A DNA stretch of 64,000 nt from assembly GCA_910584545.1 (NCBI GenBank), contig CAJUBC010000001.1, forward strand, positions 1 to 64,000, written 5' to 3'. Below, piece after piece: positions 1 to 9,138 of this stretch. Source of the DNA: an uncultured Muribaculaceae bacterium (GTDB lineage Bacteria > Bacteroidota > Bacteroidia > Bacteroidales > Muribaculaceae). The notes below the pieces were generated by a model. That model had not been told where the DNA came from. It saw only the letters and a program-made list of their open reading frames with translations, and searched no databases. Both the position numbers and the translations under genes were made by a program. Numbering within the stretch: position 1 is the stretch's first letter; each line of letters begins with the position of its first letter.

Positions 1-31
1 TAATATTAAATCTAACTTTAAATTTAGCATT

Positions 32-2071
32 ATGAAATTCAGAATGTCGATGATGCTCGCAGCAATGGGTCTGTTCGCTTTCGGACTCAACGCTCAGGAG
101 CATCTGAAGAGTCTTGACAAGAACGGCTTGGACAACACTGTCTCCCCCCGTCAGGACTTTTACAAGCACGTGAACACGAAGTGGATGGAGAACCATCCTC
201 TCTCCCCCGAGTATTCACGCTACGGCTCCTTCAACATCCTGAGCGACTCCAGCGAGCACCGCGTGCGCAGAATCGTGACAGGCCTTGCAGCCACCAATCC
301 CGCCAAGGGAACCGATGCCTACAAGATCGCCAACCTCTACGAGCTCGGCATGGACTCCGTTCGCCGCAACCGCGAAGGCGCAGCTCCCATCAAGAATAAA
401 CTTGCTAAAATCGAGAACACCCGTCCCGACGGGATGACCGACCTGTTCCGCTATATGCAACGATACGAGTCGAGTCCTCTTTTCAGCATGGGCTTCCAGG
501 AGGACCTCGGCAACAGCAAGCAGTACGCCATGTATGTGAGCGGCGTGGGCCTCGGCCTCGGTGACAGAGACTACTATCTTCTCAATGACAAGAGCAACCG
601 CGACATCCGCAAGGCCTACACAAAACTGATCGAGAAGCAGATGGAGCTCGCCGGCTATTCCAAGAAGGATGCCCGCCGCATCTCCTCCAACGTGCTTAAG
701 ATCGAAACAGCCCTCGCCGACTCCGTATGGACCCGCGAGCAGAGCCGCGACTATTCCAAGCAGTACAACATCCGCACTCTCGACCAGGTGAAGGAACTCT
801 ATCCCAACCTTCCCATCAGCGAGATGATAGGTGACCTCGGCATCACGGCTCCCGAGACTGTGATCGTTACCGAGCTCAATACCGTCAAGCAGGCCGACAA
901 CCTCATGAAGTCGCTTACAGACCGTGAGAAGAAGGACTACTATCTGTGGGAAGTCGTCAGCGGTGCATCCCCCTATCTGAGCGATGCGTTCGCCGACGCT
1001 GACTTCGAGTTCGAGAAAGTGATGAGCGGTGTGCAGCAGCAGCGTCCCCGCTGGAAGAAGGCTCTCGGCAATGTCGACGGCATCATGGGCGAAGGCATAG
1101 GCCGTCTCTATGTGGAGAAATATTTCCCCGAGAGCAGCAAGGTCTACATGGAAGGCCTCGTGGAGAATCTCCGCAACGCCCTCGGCAAGCACATCATCCG
1201 ACTTCCCTGGATGAGCGACGATACCAAGGTTGCCGCCATGAAGAAGCTCAACGCCATCACCGTCAAGATCGGTTATCCCGACAAGTGGAAAGACTACAGC
1301 CTCCTCACCGTGGACCCCGCACTCTCCTACTACGACAACATGGACAAGGCCGGCGAATGGGCCCTGGAACGCTACCTCGAGAAGTGGGGCAAACCGGTAG
1401 ACCGCACCGAATGGGCGATGACTCCGCAGACCGTAAACGCATATTACAACCCCGTCAACAACGAGATCGTATTCCCCGCCGGCATCCTGCAGGCTCCTTT
1501 CTATGATCCCGCTTCGAGCGACGCCGAGAACTACGGAGGTATCGGAGTGGTGATCGGCCATGAGCTCACCCACGGTTTCGACGACCAGGGCCGTAACTTC
1601 GACGAGGGCGGCAACATGCGCAACTGGTGGACCGAAGAGGACGCGCAGAAATTCAAGGACCTCACCGACGGCCTCGTAGCTCAGTTCAATGAGGTAGAGG
1701 TTCTCCCCGGCATCCATGCCAACGGCACCTACACTCTCGGCGAGAACATCGCCGACCAGGGCGGTCTTCGCGTGGCCCACACCGCATGGCTTGACTCCCA
1801 GAAGCAGAAAGGCGTGGACATCAATGCCGAGAGCTCCAGGATCGACGGTCTCGACCCCTCGCAGGTGTTCTATATGAACTACGCCAACCTCTGGGCCACA
1901 AACATCCGTGACGCCGAGATCGAGCGCCTCACCAAGCTCGACCCCCACTCGCTCGGCGTGAACCGCGTGAACGTCTCGCTCCGCAACATCGCCCCCTTCA
2001 TAGAAGCCTTCGGCATCAAGGAGGGTGACAAGATGTTCCGCCCCGAAGCAGAGCGAGTGATCATCTGGTAA
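32..2071 (+). CDS. pepO: M13 family metallopeptidase (PepO/neprilysin-like)
   Basis: A 679-residue zinc endopeptidase, full length for the M13 family. The first 21 residues form a signal peptide (basic start, hydrophobic core, ending NAQ), so it probably acts in the periplasm or outer membrane on oligopeptides. The N-terminal M13 domain is followed by the catalytic domain: HELTH at residues 510-514 gives the two histidine ligands and the base Glu511, and ENIAD at 571-575 gives the third zinc ligand Glu571 and the supporting Asp575. The motif NAYYNP typical of the family lies about 40 residues before HELTH. Only 31 bases lie upstream, so its promoter cannot be judged. It is followed by a clear terminator, which suggests that its transcription unit ends here. 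Family assignment is secure; the substrate is not predictable. Confidence 0.95.
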   Translation: MKFRMSMMLAAMGLFAFGLNAQEHLKSLDKNGLDNTVSPRQDFYKHVNTKWMENHPLSPEYSRYGSFNILSDSSEHRVRRIVTGLAATNPAKGTDAYKIANLYELGMDSVRRNREGAAPIKNKLAKIENTRPDGMTDLFRYMQRYESSPLFSMGFQEDLGNSKQYAMYVSGVGLGLGDRDYYLLNDKSNRDIRKAYTKLIEKQMELAGYSKKDARRISSNVLKIETALADSVWTREQSRDYSKQYNIRTLDQVKELYPNLPISEMIGDLGITAPETVIVTELNTVKQADNLMKSLTDREKKDYYLWEVVSGASPYLSDAFADADFEFEKVMSGVQQQRPRWKKALGNVDGIMGEGIGRLYVEKYFPESSKVYMEGLVENLRNALGKHIIRLPWMSDDTKVAAMKKLNAITVKIGYPDKWKDYSLLTVDPALSYYDNMDKAGEWALERYLEKWGKPVDRTEWAMTPQTVNAYYNPVNNEIVFPAGILQAPFYDPASSDAENYGGIGVVIGHELTHGFDDQGRNFDEGGNMRNWWTEEDAQKFKDLTDGLVAQFNEVEVLPGIHANGTYTLGENIADQGGLRVAHTAWLDSQKQKGVDINAESSRIDGLDPSQVFYMNYANLWATNIRDAEIERLTKLDPHSLGVNRVNVSLRNIAPFIEAFGIKEGDKMFRPEAERVIIW

Positions 2072-2094
2072 TAACCAACCAATTAAGTATAAAG

Positions 2095-2127
2095 ATCCCG
2101 CAGTCCTATCCGGCTGCGGGATTTTTT
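2095..2127 (+). terminator. Rho-independent terminator after pepO
   Basis: A 9-bp stem (2095-2103 with 2114-2122, ATCCCGCAG and its complement) with a 10-nt loop is followed by a T run to 2127. It lies 24 nt beyond the pepO stop. Confidence 0.85.
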
Positions 2128-2171
2128 CATAATATTGCACCTCCGATTGCTGAAATCTCGCTTATTTTTGC

Positions 2172-2179
2172 TAATTTTG
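2172..2179 (+). promoter_or_regulatory. Candidate -7 box for the GH13 gene
   Basis: TAATTTTG matches the Bacteroidota -7 consensus TAnnTTTG. A TTG at 2147-2149 sits 22 nt upstream, slightly longer than the usual spacing. It lies 46 nt before the GH13 start, just after the pepO terminator. Confidence 0.5.
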
Positions 2180-2225
2180 TCCAATGTATCACGCCACCTA
2201 TCCACAAGACAACTAATCCTTACAC

Positions 2226-3953
2226 ATGGACGCTAAAGAAAAGCTTATCATATATCAGACTTTCCCTCGGATAATGACCAACGACTGCGATGCACCGGTG
2301 CCTGACGGCACTCTCGCTCAGAACGGAAGCGGAAAACTCAACGACATCACTCCGCGCCTTCTCAGGTCGCTCTCCGAAATGGGAGTGAACTGCATCTGGC
2401 TCACCGGGGTGATCGAGATGGCCACCAAGACCGCATTCCCCGGTATTCCGGCAGACAATCCTAATGTGGTCAAGGGGCAGGCCGGTTCTCCATACGCCAT
2501 AAAGGACTATTACGACGTGGCACCGGCCCTGGCTGTCGACATCGACAACAGGATGACCGAATTCGAGGCGGCTGTGAAACGCATTCATGACGAAGGTCTG
2601 AAAGTAATCATAGATTTCGTGCCCAACCACACGGCTCGCGTGTATCATTCCGACTCCGCTCCCATGGGTATCAAGGATTTCGGAGCCGATGACGACATCA
2701 CCAAGTTCTTCTCTCCCTCCAATAATTATTATTACATCACCAACCAGCAGTTCGCGCCCTCGTTCGACCTTGGAGCCGAAGGGAATTTCCCATATATCGA
2801 ATTCCCGGCAAAGGCTACCGGCAACGACTGCTATTCGGCTTTCTGCGGCAGAAACGACTGGTACGAGACCGTAAAGCTGAATTACGGCTATGACCCGGGA
2901 GACCATACCTGTCACTTCCATCCTATTCCGGACACATGGCTCAAGATGCTGCACATCCTGCGCTTCTGGGCATCGAAAGGAATCGACGGATTCCGTTGCG
3001 ACATGGTGTTCATGGTTCCGCAGGAATTCTGGCACTGGGCCATCCCGCAGGTGAAAAACGACTATCCGCATCTGATTTTCATCGGCGAGATATATGATGT
3101 GAACCTATACCGCACATTCCTCGACTATTGCGGATTCGACTACCTCTACGACAAGGTCAATCTCTACGATACACTCGTCGGCATAGAACGACACAATCTG
3201 TCGGCGGCGAAGCTGACCGAGTGCTGGCAGCGCATCGACGGTATCGGCGACTCCATGCTCAACTTTCTCGAAAATCACGACGAGGTCCGCTTCGGCTCGA
3301 AGGAATTCGCCTCCAATCCTGCAAAAGCACTACCGTTCCTTGTGACATCATCCATGATGAGCACGGGGCCCTTCATGATCTATTACGGTCAGGAACTCGG
3401 AGAGATGGCCGGCGACAACGAGGGTTTCGCCGGCGACAACAACCGGAGCACGATATTCGATTACTGGAGCTACTCCACGCTGCGAAGATGGTGGAACCAC
3501 GGCAAATGCAACGTCCTGAGACTCACGACACAGGAAAGATGGTTGCGCGGGCTCTACACACGCGTACTCAAACTCTGCAACGAGCGGGAGTCCATCCGGG
3601 AGGGGGCGTTCTTCGACCTGATGTACGTGAATCTCCGCAACAACCACTTCAACCCTCACCGACAGTATGCGTTCATCAGATATACGGACAGAGAGGCATT
3701 GCTGATAATAGTGAACTTCGGCGAGATGCCGACACAGGCCGACGTGTTGATTCCTGACCTGGCATTCGACATGGCAGGTCTCGCCGAAGGGAAACAGTGC
3801 GCGACCGATCTCGTGTGGGGCAAGAAAATATCCTGGTCCACGGAACGCAACGGCATATCATCCTTTGAGATAGGAGGTTACGATGCCGTTATTGTGCCGC
3901 TTAAAAAAATTGGTTTAAAAACATCAAGAAAAAAAGTCATAAATAAGAAATAA
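2226..3953 (+). CDS. GH13 alpha-amylase family glycosidase
   Basis: A 575-residue cytoplasmic alpha-glucan-active enzyme with no signal peptide. The GH13 (beta/alpha)8 barrel motifs are in order: DFVPNHT (region I, about residue 130), GFRCD with the nucleophile Asp259 (region II), GEIY with the acid/base Glu288 (region III), and ENHDE with the transition-state Asp352 (region IV). The C-terminal roughly 100 residues look like the usual beta-sandwich domain. Without a signal it would act on internal glycogen, maltodextrin or imported sugars. It stands alone between a terminator and prs, so context does not refine the substrate. The last residues (KKIGLKTSRKKVINKK) are unusually basic, an odd tail that may just reflect 3' drift of the reading frame. 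Exact specificity is undetermined. Confidence 0.9.
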   Translation: MDAKEKLIIYQTFPRIMTNDCDAPVPDGTLAQNGSGKLNDITPRLLRSLSEMGVNCIWLTGVIEMATKTAFPGIPADNPNVVKGQAGSPYAIKDYYDVAPALAVDIDNRMTEFEAAVKRIHDEGLKVIIDFVPNHTARVYHSDSAPMGIKDFGADDDITKFFSPSNNYYYITNQQFAPSFDLGAEGNFPYIEFPAKATGNDCYSAFCGRNDWYETVKLNYGYDPGDHTCHFHPIPDTWLKMLHILRFWASKGIDGFRCDMVFMVPQEFWHWAIPQVKNDYPHLIFIGEIYDVNLYRTFLDYCGFDYLYDKVNLYDTLVGIERHNLSAAKLTECWQRIDGIGDSMLNFLENHDEVRFGSKEFASNPAKALPFLVTSSMMSTGPFMIYYGQELGEMAGDNEGFAGDNNRSTIFDYWSYSTLRRWWNHGKCNVLRLTTQERWLRGLYTRVLKLCNERESIREGAFFDLMYVNLRNNHFNPHRQYAFIRYTDREALLIIVNFGEMPTQADVLIPDLAFDMAGLAEGKQCATDLVWGKKISWSTERNGISSFEIGGYDAVIVPLKKIGLKTSRKKVINKK

Positions 3954-3957
3954 TTCT

Positions 3958-3965
3958 TAATTTTG
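3958..3965 (+). promoter_or_regulatory. Candidate -7 box for prs
   Basis: TAATTTTG fits TAnnTTTG and lies 24 nt before the prs start codon. No convincing TTTG element is present 19-21 nt upstream, so this is a one-element match. Confidence 0.4.
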
Positions 3966-3989
3966 CGTAAAAATTAGAACCTATACGTC

Positions 3990-4934
3990 ATGAACAACAC
4001 TCTACCGCCCATCAAAGTATTTGCAGGCACGGCTTCCGAATATCTCGGGAAAAGCATCTGCAAGGAGTTAGGAATCGAGCTTGGAAAAATGAAACGCGAT
4101 GTATTTGCCGACGGCGAATTCGAGGTTTCATTCGAGGAGTCAATACGTGGAAGCGAAGTCTATCTGGTGCAGTCAACGTTCAACAGCAGCCAGAACCTCA
4201 TGGAGCTTCTGCTGATGATTGATGCCGCCAAGCGCGCGTCGGCCGGAAGCATCAACGCAGTAGTGCCCTATTTCGGCTGGGCCCGTCAGGACCGCAAAGA
4301 CAAACCGAGAGTCTCGATCGCAGCCAAACTTGTGGCAGACCTCCTCAGCGTGGCCGGAATCAACCGACTGGTCACCATGGATCTCCACGCCGACCAGATC
4401 CAGGGATTCTTCAACGTGCCCGTCGACCATCTCTACGCTTCCTCGATCTTCATTCCATACATCGAGAGCCTCAAGCTTAAGGACATGGTAATCGCATCCC
4501 CCGATGTCGGCGGCGCCAAGCGTGCCAATTCCTACGCCAAGTACTTCGACGTGCCCCTCGTGCTCTGCCACAAGACACGCGCAAAGGCAAACGTGGTCGA
4601 GACAATGACGGTGATCGGAGATGTCACAAACAAAAATGTGATACTCATTGACGATATAGTGGACACCGCAGGAACCATCACCAAGGCAGCCGATCTTCTA
4701 CTTGCCAACGGAGCCAAGTCGGTACGCGCCCTCGCAAGCCATCCGGTGATGAGCGACCCGGCTACAGAGAGAGTGAAGGAAAGCGGACTGGAGGAAATCA
4801 TCTTCACCGATTCCATCCCGTACGGCAAGGACAACCCCAAAGCCACCATACTTCCCGTGGCCAAGCTCTTCGCCGACACCATCCGCCGCATCCACAACAA
4901 CCAGTCAATCTCCTCTCAGTACCTCTTCAAATAG
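3990..4934 (+). CDS. prs: Ribose-phosphate pyrophosphokinase (PRPP synthetase)
   Basis: A 314-residue enzyme that transfers pyrophosphate from ATP to ribose 5-phosphate, making PRPP for purine, pyrimidine, NAD, histidine and tryptophan synthesis. Length equals the class I family norm. Visible signatures are FADGEFEVSFEESIRG near the start, the ATP-site segment RQDRKDKPRVSIAAKL, the signature MDLHADQIQGFF, and the PRPP-binding loop DDIVDTAGTI at about residues 220-230. It appears monocistronic: a promoter-like box lies just upstream and a strong terminator 36 nt downstream. Assignment is secure. Confidence 0.97.
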   Translation: MNNTLPPIKVFAGTASEYLGKSICKELGIELGKMKRDVFADGEFEVSFEESIRGSEVYLVQSTFNSSQNLMELLLMIDAAKRASAGSINAVVPYFGWARQDRKDKPRVSIAAKLVADLLSVAGINRLVTMDLHADQIQGFFNVPVDHLYASSIFIPYIESLKLKDMVIASPDVGGAKRANSYAKYFDVPLVLCHKTRAKANVVETMTVIGDVTNKNVILIDDIVDTAGTITKAADLLLANGAKSVRALASHPVMSDPATERVKESGLEEIIFTDSIPYGKDNPKATILPVAKLFADTIRRIHNNQSISSQYLFK

Positions 4935-4970
4935 GAAACATTTCTTTATATTTCATGTGAGAGTTGAATC

Positions 4971-5005
4971 GCCCGGCTACAGTAACTTACAGCCGGGCGG
5001 TTTTT
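4971..5005 (+). terminator. Rho-independent terminator after prs
   Basis: An 8-bp GC-rich stem (4971-4978 GCCCGGCT with 4991-4998) and a 12-nt loop are followed by GG and five T residues. It lies between convergent prs and the barrel gene at 5044. Confidence 0.85.
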
Positions 5006-5043
5006 ATTGTTGACAACGCTGATTTACGGATACATCCTGGATG

Positions 5044-5793
5044 TCAGTTAAGGTGGAAGCGGTAGCCGAAGTTAAGCATCACGCCGCCGTTTGTCATGGC
5101 AAAGCCGCCGTCGAGGTTCAGGAAACCAACCCTGCCTTCGAAACCGAACACGAAATTCCTCACATCGAAATCGAGATGCGCGTTCAATCCGACATCGTAA
5201 CGGTTCATTCCTTCGAACAGCTCTATGGTCTTTTGCTCCGGAGGAGTAAGGTCATAGTTCACGAAGTTGATTTTCCCGTCGATGCCGCATGACACGTATG
5301 GTCCTACAAGAATCTGACAGTCTACACGCCGGGTACACGCGAACCTGAAACCGGCGTACATCGGAATATCGAGATATGACTGCTCGGTCCTGCCGACAAG
5401 TCCCATACCCTGCTCCATTGCCGTGACGTTGTTGAGGATGCTAAGGTAAAGGTAACGGGCCCCGAAACCGAGAGTCCAGCCATTTTCATAGACATAGCAT
5501 GTGCGTAGACCTGCATTCCATGAGAATCCCGGATCCGTCAGAGGCACGGCATCGCTGTGCGAAAGCCAGGTTGAGAACCCGAAACCGGCAGTGACCACCA
5601 TATCCCACTTCCTCTCCCATTCATACAGGCGAGCGGCATTGGAGTCTCTGTCCTTGTCAAGCTTCTCAAGCAATTCCGCATGTCTACGCTCTTTCTCCTC
5701 TTTCTCCGCCGCACGCTTGCGCGCGTGTGCCGCCATAGGAACGGCAAGGCACAACAGAACGGTTATAAATATCGCTGCTATAGCACTTTTCAT
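5044..5793 (-). CDS. Outer-membrane beta-barrel protein (PorT-like), hypothetical
   Basis: A 249-residue secreted protein. Residues 1-24 form a signal peptide (MKSAIAAIFITVLLCLAVP, then AHA). Residues 25-60 are highly charged and helical (EKEEKERRHAELLEKLDKDRD). From about residue 67 alternating aromatic/hydrophobic beta strands begin (WDMVVTAGFGFSTWLS) and run to a C-terminal FGYRFHLN, ending in an aromatic-rich strand as outer-membrane barrels do. The pattern resembles the small 8-10 strand 'outer membrane protein beta-barrel' families of Bacteroidota. Specific function is unknown. It is convergent with prs and stands alone. A promoter-like element ends only 5 nt before the ATG, which is unusual (see findings); the next methionine, at residue 20, would destroy the signal peptide. 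Confidence 0.75.
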   Translation of the reverse strand: MKSAIAAIFITVLLCLAVPMAAHARKRAAEKEEKERRHAELLEKLDKDRDSNAARLYEWERKWDMVVTAGFGFSTWLSHSDAVPLTDPGFSWNAGLRTCYVYENGWTLGFGARYLYLSILNNVTAMEQGMGLVGRTEQSYLDIPMYAGFRFACTRRVDCQILVGPYVSCGIDGKINFVNYDLTPPEQKTIELFEGMNRYDVGLNAHLDFDVRNFVFGFEGRVGFLNLDGGFAMTNGGVMLNFGYRFHLN

Positions 5794-5797
5794 ATCA

Positions 5798-5828
5798 CAA
5801 AATTAAACAAACTATAAATAAACTGCAA
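5798..5828 (-). promoter_or_regulatory. Candidate promoter of the barrel gene, nearly touching its start codon
   Basis: On the minus strand TTG (5828-5826), 20 nt, then TAATTTTG (5805-5798). The spacing is ideal, but the -7 box ends 4 nt before the ATG at 5793, which would give a leaderless or almost leaderless mRNA. Confidence 0.45.
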
Positions 5829-6007
5829 TTTTTTCCAAAAATATATCACTTAGCCTGTAATTTTTCTTAGGTCCGCGCGTCTAACATTATGTCCAAATCA
5901 ATCGGACAAGAAAAATATCAAGAAATATGTATAAACGATTCCAGAATAAAGTCTTTTACGGTAATGGAAAAATATGCGCCGAAGTGTATCAAAATGTGGC
6001 TGTATTA
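5829..6007. other. Intergenic region, AT-rich, no gene seen
   Basis: The divergent gap between the barrel gene and the M16 peptidase spans 5794-6176. Apart from promoter-like elements at its two ends, no coding ORF, tRNA-like fold or clear repeat was found here. Confidence 0.5.
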
Positions 6008-6039
6008 TTTGCACATTACCGCGAAAAAGGCTAAATTTG
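6008..6039 (+). promoter_or_regulatory. Bacteroidota-type promoter for the M16 peptidase
   Basis: TTTG at 6008-6011, exactly 20 nt, then TAAATTTG at 6032-6039. The leader to the start codon at 6177 would be about 130 nt and contains a short GCCGG/CCGGC stem (6081-6085 with 6100-6104). Confidence 0.75.
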
Positions 6040-6176
6040 CTGAGAAATGAACTATAAAACTTAAATCTATGATTCCATGAGCCGGGAACCTTCCGGAGAC
6101 CGGCATTACTTTCTTACAGAACGAACAACTGGATAATTAAAACAATTAATATAACCCCTTTTTAATCAAACAGAAT

Positions 6177-8978
6177 ATGATTAAGAAAATCTTCAGCATG
6201 GTGATGTTGTTCCTGGCAACACTGTGCGCCCAGGCCCAGACGCCGATGCCCCTGAACCCTCAGGTGCGCCACGGCAAGCTTGACAACGGCCTGAACTATT
6301 ACATCCTCCACAACGCGGAGCCTAAACAGCGTGCCAACTTCTACATCGCCCAGAAGGTAGGTTCCACACTGGAGACACCCGAGCAGCTCGGTCTCGCCCA
6401 CTTCCTCGAGCACATGGCATTCAACGGCACCAAGAACTATCCCGGCAAAAACATGCTCAATTACCTGCAGAGCAAAGGTATCCGCTTCGGAGCCGACATC
6501 AACGCCTACACGTCGTTCGACGAGACAGTCTACAACATCGACAATGTCCCCACCACCGACAAGGCACTTATGGACAGCGTGCTCCTCGCCATCTACGACT
6601 GGAGCTGCAACATTCTTCTCGAAGAGGATGAGATCAATGCGGAGCGCGGTGTGATCGAAGAGGAATGGCGCTCACGCAACAATGCCAACAGCCGCATGCT
6701 CGAGACCATTCTCCCCATCATCTACAAGGAATACCAGTACCAGCAGACCCCTATCGGCAAGATGGAGGTCGTGCGCAACTTCAAGCCTGAAGTGCTCCGC
6801 GCATATTATAAGAAATGGTATCGTCCCGACCAGCAGGGTATCGTCATCGTCGGCGATTTCGATGTAGACGAGATGGAGGCCAAGGTCAAGAAACTGTTCA
6901 GCACCGTCGTAATGCCCAAGGACGCGGCAGAACGTACCTATCCCACTGTAAGCGACAACGAGAAACCCATCTACGCTTATTTCACCGACAAGGAGCTTCA
7001 GTTCCCGATGGTGATGGTGATGCTCAAGATGGAGAAGATTCCGTTCGAGATGCGCAACACCATGGAAGGCTACATGCAGACAGCCATCGTGGAGAACCTC
7101 GTGTCGACAATGATCAACAACCGACTGAACGATTTCAGCAAGAAGCCTGAATGCAATTACGCATATTCAGCAGTATCATTCGGCGACTTCCTCGTATCTA
7201 AGACCAAAGGAGCCCTCGACATCACCATCATCGCCAAGGATGACGTGAAGAAAGCATACAGCGACGCTCTCGGAATCGTGGCCCAGGCGCTGAAGACCGG
7301 ATTCATGGAATCGGAACTCGTTCGCGCCCGCGACGAGATGCTCGCAAACTATGAGAAAGCTTACAACGAACGCAACAACACCAAGACAGAGAATCTCGCC
7401 CGCGAGATCATCCGTCACTTCGTAGACAACGAACCCGCCCCCGGTATAGAGAAAGAGTATGAGATCGCAAAGCAGATTCTCCCGGCTATTCCCGTCCAGG
7501 CCTTAAACCAGATGCTCCCGCAGCTTCTCACCAAAGAGAACCAGGTGATCGTGGTTACCGAGCCCACAAAGGACGGTATGGTAAAGATGGAAGAGGCCGA
7601 TGTAATCAACGACATCCAGAATATCTGGAACGCCGACTACGAGGCTTACGTTGATGAGGTCATCACTGATCCGCTGATCGCCAAACTTCCCGCTCCCGGC
7701 AAGATCACAGCCACCAAAGAGGGCAAATACGGCACTACAGAGTTCACGCTCTCCAACGGCGCACGCGTAATAGTCAAGCCCACCGACTTCAAGCAGGACG
7801 AGGTGGTAATGACAGCATACCGCGACGGTGGAAAGCGCAGCTATCCCGCATCGCAGGCAGCCAACATCGCCCTCATCGAGGACGTTTACAATCTCGCCAA
7901 GATGGGTCCGTTCGACCACACCAAGCTTGAGAAATATCTCGCAGGCAAGAAGGTAAGCCTCAGCTATTCCGTAGGAAACACAGCTGACATCCTCGAAGGA
8001 AACTCCACTGTAAAGGATCTGCCCACATTCATGGAGCTCGTTTACTCTTCCTTCACTCAGCTCGGAGCTGACGCCGAGGCCTACAACACAGAGATCGGCA
8101 AGATCCGCTCCCTGATGGCAAATCAGGAGAAAGACGCCAACTACGTGTTCAGCAAACATATCAAATCGGCCACCTACGGCAACAACCCGATGTTCCAGGC
8201 AGTAGGCGTTAGCACTCTTGACGCGGCCAACTACGACCAGATGATCGACCTGCTCCACAAGAGCCTCGCCAATGCCGCCGACTACACGTTCATCTTCACC
8301 GGCAACGTTGACCTCAACACATTCAAGCCCCTCATGGAGCAGTACATCGCGACTCTTCCCTCCACAGGCAAGAAAAGCGCGGCTCCCAAGCAGGTGACCG
8401 ATATCAAGCAGGTGACGGGCCAGGTAGCCGACAAGTTCCCCTACCCGATGAAGACTCCATCCGTGATGGTCTGCAACTCTTACTCCGACACCAACGTCGC
8501 ATACAATCCGAAGAACAGCGTGATGATCGACCTTCTCGGCGACGCGCTCTCGAATGTGTTCACCGAGACTCTCCGCGAGGAAGAGGGCGGCACATACAGT
8601 CCGTACGCCTACGCAAGACTGAACCCCTACACCGGTCAGTGGGCACTCGTATATGTATTCCAGACCAACAAGGATATGCAGCAGAAACTTGAGAAGCGCG
8701 CCAACGACGAGCTGATGAAACTTCTCAAGGAAGGTATCAAGGAAGACAACTTCCAGAAAGTGAAAGGCGCGGCTCTGAGCCAGTACGACATCAATGTCCG
8801 CACTAACGCATACTGGGACAGCGAGCTGATGATGCTTGACCGCGGCATCGACGACATCACAGGCGCCCGCGAGGCTATCGCAGACCTCACGCTCGCCGAA
8901 ATGAACGCATTCCTCAAGAACCTATACAACGGCAAGAACCGCATCCAGGTTGTTCTTGAAGGAACAGAGGAGAAATAA
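6177..8978 (+). CDS. M16 family zinc peptidase (pitrilysin/insulinase-like)
   Basis: A 933-residue two-lobed M16 peptidase. Residues 1-21 form a signal peptide (ending CAQAQT), so it is exported to the periplasm or cell surface. The inverted zinc motif HFLEH is at residues 75-79 (His75, Glu78, His79), with the third ligand expected in the acidic helix EEDEINAERGVIEEEW about 75 residues later. The C-terminal half repeats the M16 fold without the zinc site, ending with an M16_C domain that carries LREEEGGTYSPYAYAR, the R/Y element that positions substrate. The tandem arrangement is usual for large bacterial M16 enzymes. It is monocistronic, with its own promoter and a strong terminator. Substrate unknown; peptide turnover is likely. 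Confidence 0.93.
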   Translation: MIKKIFSMVMLFLATLCAQAQTPMPLNPQVRHGKLDNGLNYYILHNAEPKQRANFYIAQKVGSTLETPEQLGLAHFLEHMAFNGTKNYPGKNMLNYLQSKGIRFGADINAYTSFDETVYNIDNVPTTDKALMDSVLLAIYDWSCNILLEEDEINAERGVIEEEWRSRNNANSRMLETILPIIYKEYQYQQTPIGKMEVVRNFKPEVLRAYYKKWYRPDQQGIVIVGDFDVDEMEAKVKKLFSTVVMPKDAAERTYPTVSDNEKPIYAYFTDKELQFPMVMVMLKMEKIPFEMRNTMEGYMQTAIVENLVSTMINNRLNDFSKKPECNYAYSAVSFGDFLVSKTKGALDITIIAKDDVKKAYSDALGIVAQALKTGFMESELVRARDEMLANYEKAYNERNNTKTENLAREIIRHFVDNEPAPGIEKEYEIAKQILPAIPVQALNQMLPQLLTKENQVIVVTEPTKDGMVKMEEADVINDIQNIWNADYEAYVDEVITDPLIAKLPAPGKITATKEGKYGTTEFTLSNGARVIVKPTDFKQDEVVMTAYRDGGKRSYPASQAANIALIEDVYNLAKMGPFDHTKLEKYLAGKKVSLSYSVGNTADILEGNSTVKDLPTFMELVYSSFTQLGADAEAYNTEIGKIRSLMANQEKDANYVFSKHIKSATYGNNPMFQAVGVSTLDAANYDQMIDLLHKSLANAADYTFIFTGNVDLNTFKPLMEQYIATLPSTGKKSAAPKQVTDIKQVTGQVADKFPYPMKTPSVMVCNSYSDTNVAYNPKNSVMIDLLGDALSNVFTETLREEEGGTYSPYAYARLNPYTGQWALVYVFQTNKDMQQKLEKRANDELMKLLKEGIKEDNFQKVKGAALSQYDINVRTNAYWDSELMMLDRGIDDITGAREAIADLTLAEMNAFLKNLYNGKNRIQVVLEGTEEK

Positions 8979-9011
8979 GCATCTGCAATCAGCAGATATA
9001 TCATGATTTCG

Positions 9012-9045
9012 GAAGGCCGGGACTTGGGTCCCGGCCTTCTCTTTT
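9012..9045 (+). terminator. Rho-independent terminator after the M16 peptidase
   Basis: A perfect 11-bp stem (9012-9022 with 9029-9039, GAAGGCCGGGA) and 6-nt loop are followed by TCTTTT. The T run is shared with the -33 element of the next promoter. Confidence 0.9.
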
Positions 9046-9074
9046 GGAATTTTCCCTATTAATTCTTATATTTG
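9043..9074 (+). promoter_or_regulatory. Bacteroidota-type promoter for the 120-aa protein gene
   Basis: TTTG at 9043-9046, exactly 20 nt, then TATATTTG at 9067-9074. The -33 element lies in the T run of the preceding terminator. Confidence 0.75.
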
Positions 9075-9138
9075 CAAGATAAAAACAGCCTCCGGGCGTG
9101 TTATAAGTGATAGATAATAGTAACCAAATATAAAGACA

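Noticed and set aside
215..2140. 641-residue open frame on the minus strand
   Set aside because: It is wholly antisense to pepO; GC-rich codon bias leaves long stop-free antisense frames. No family motif or start context.
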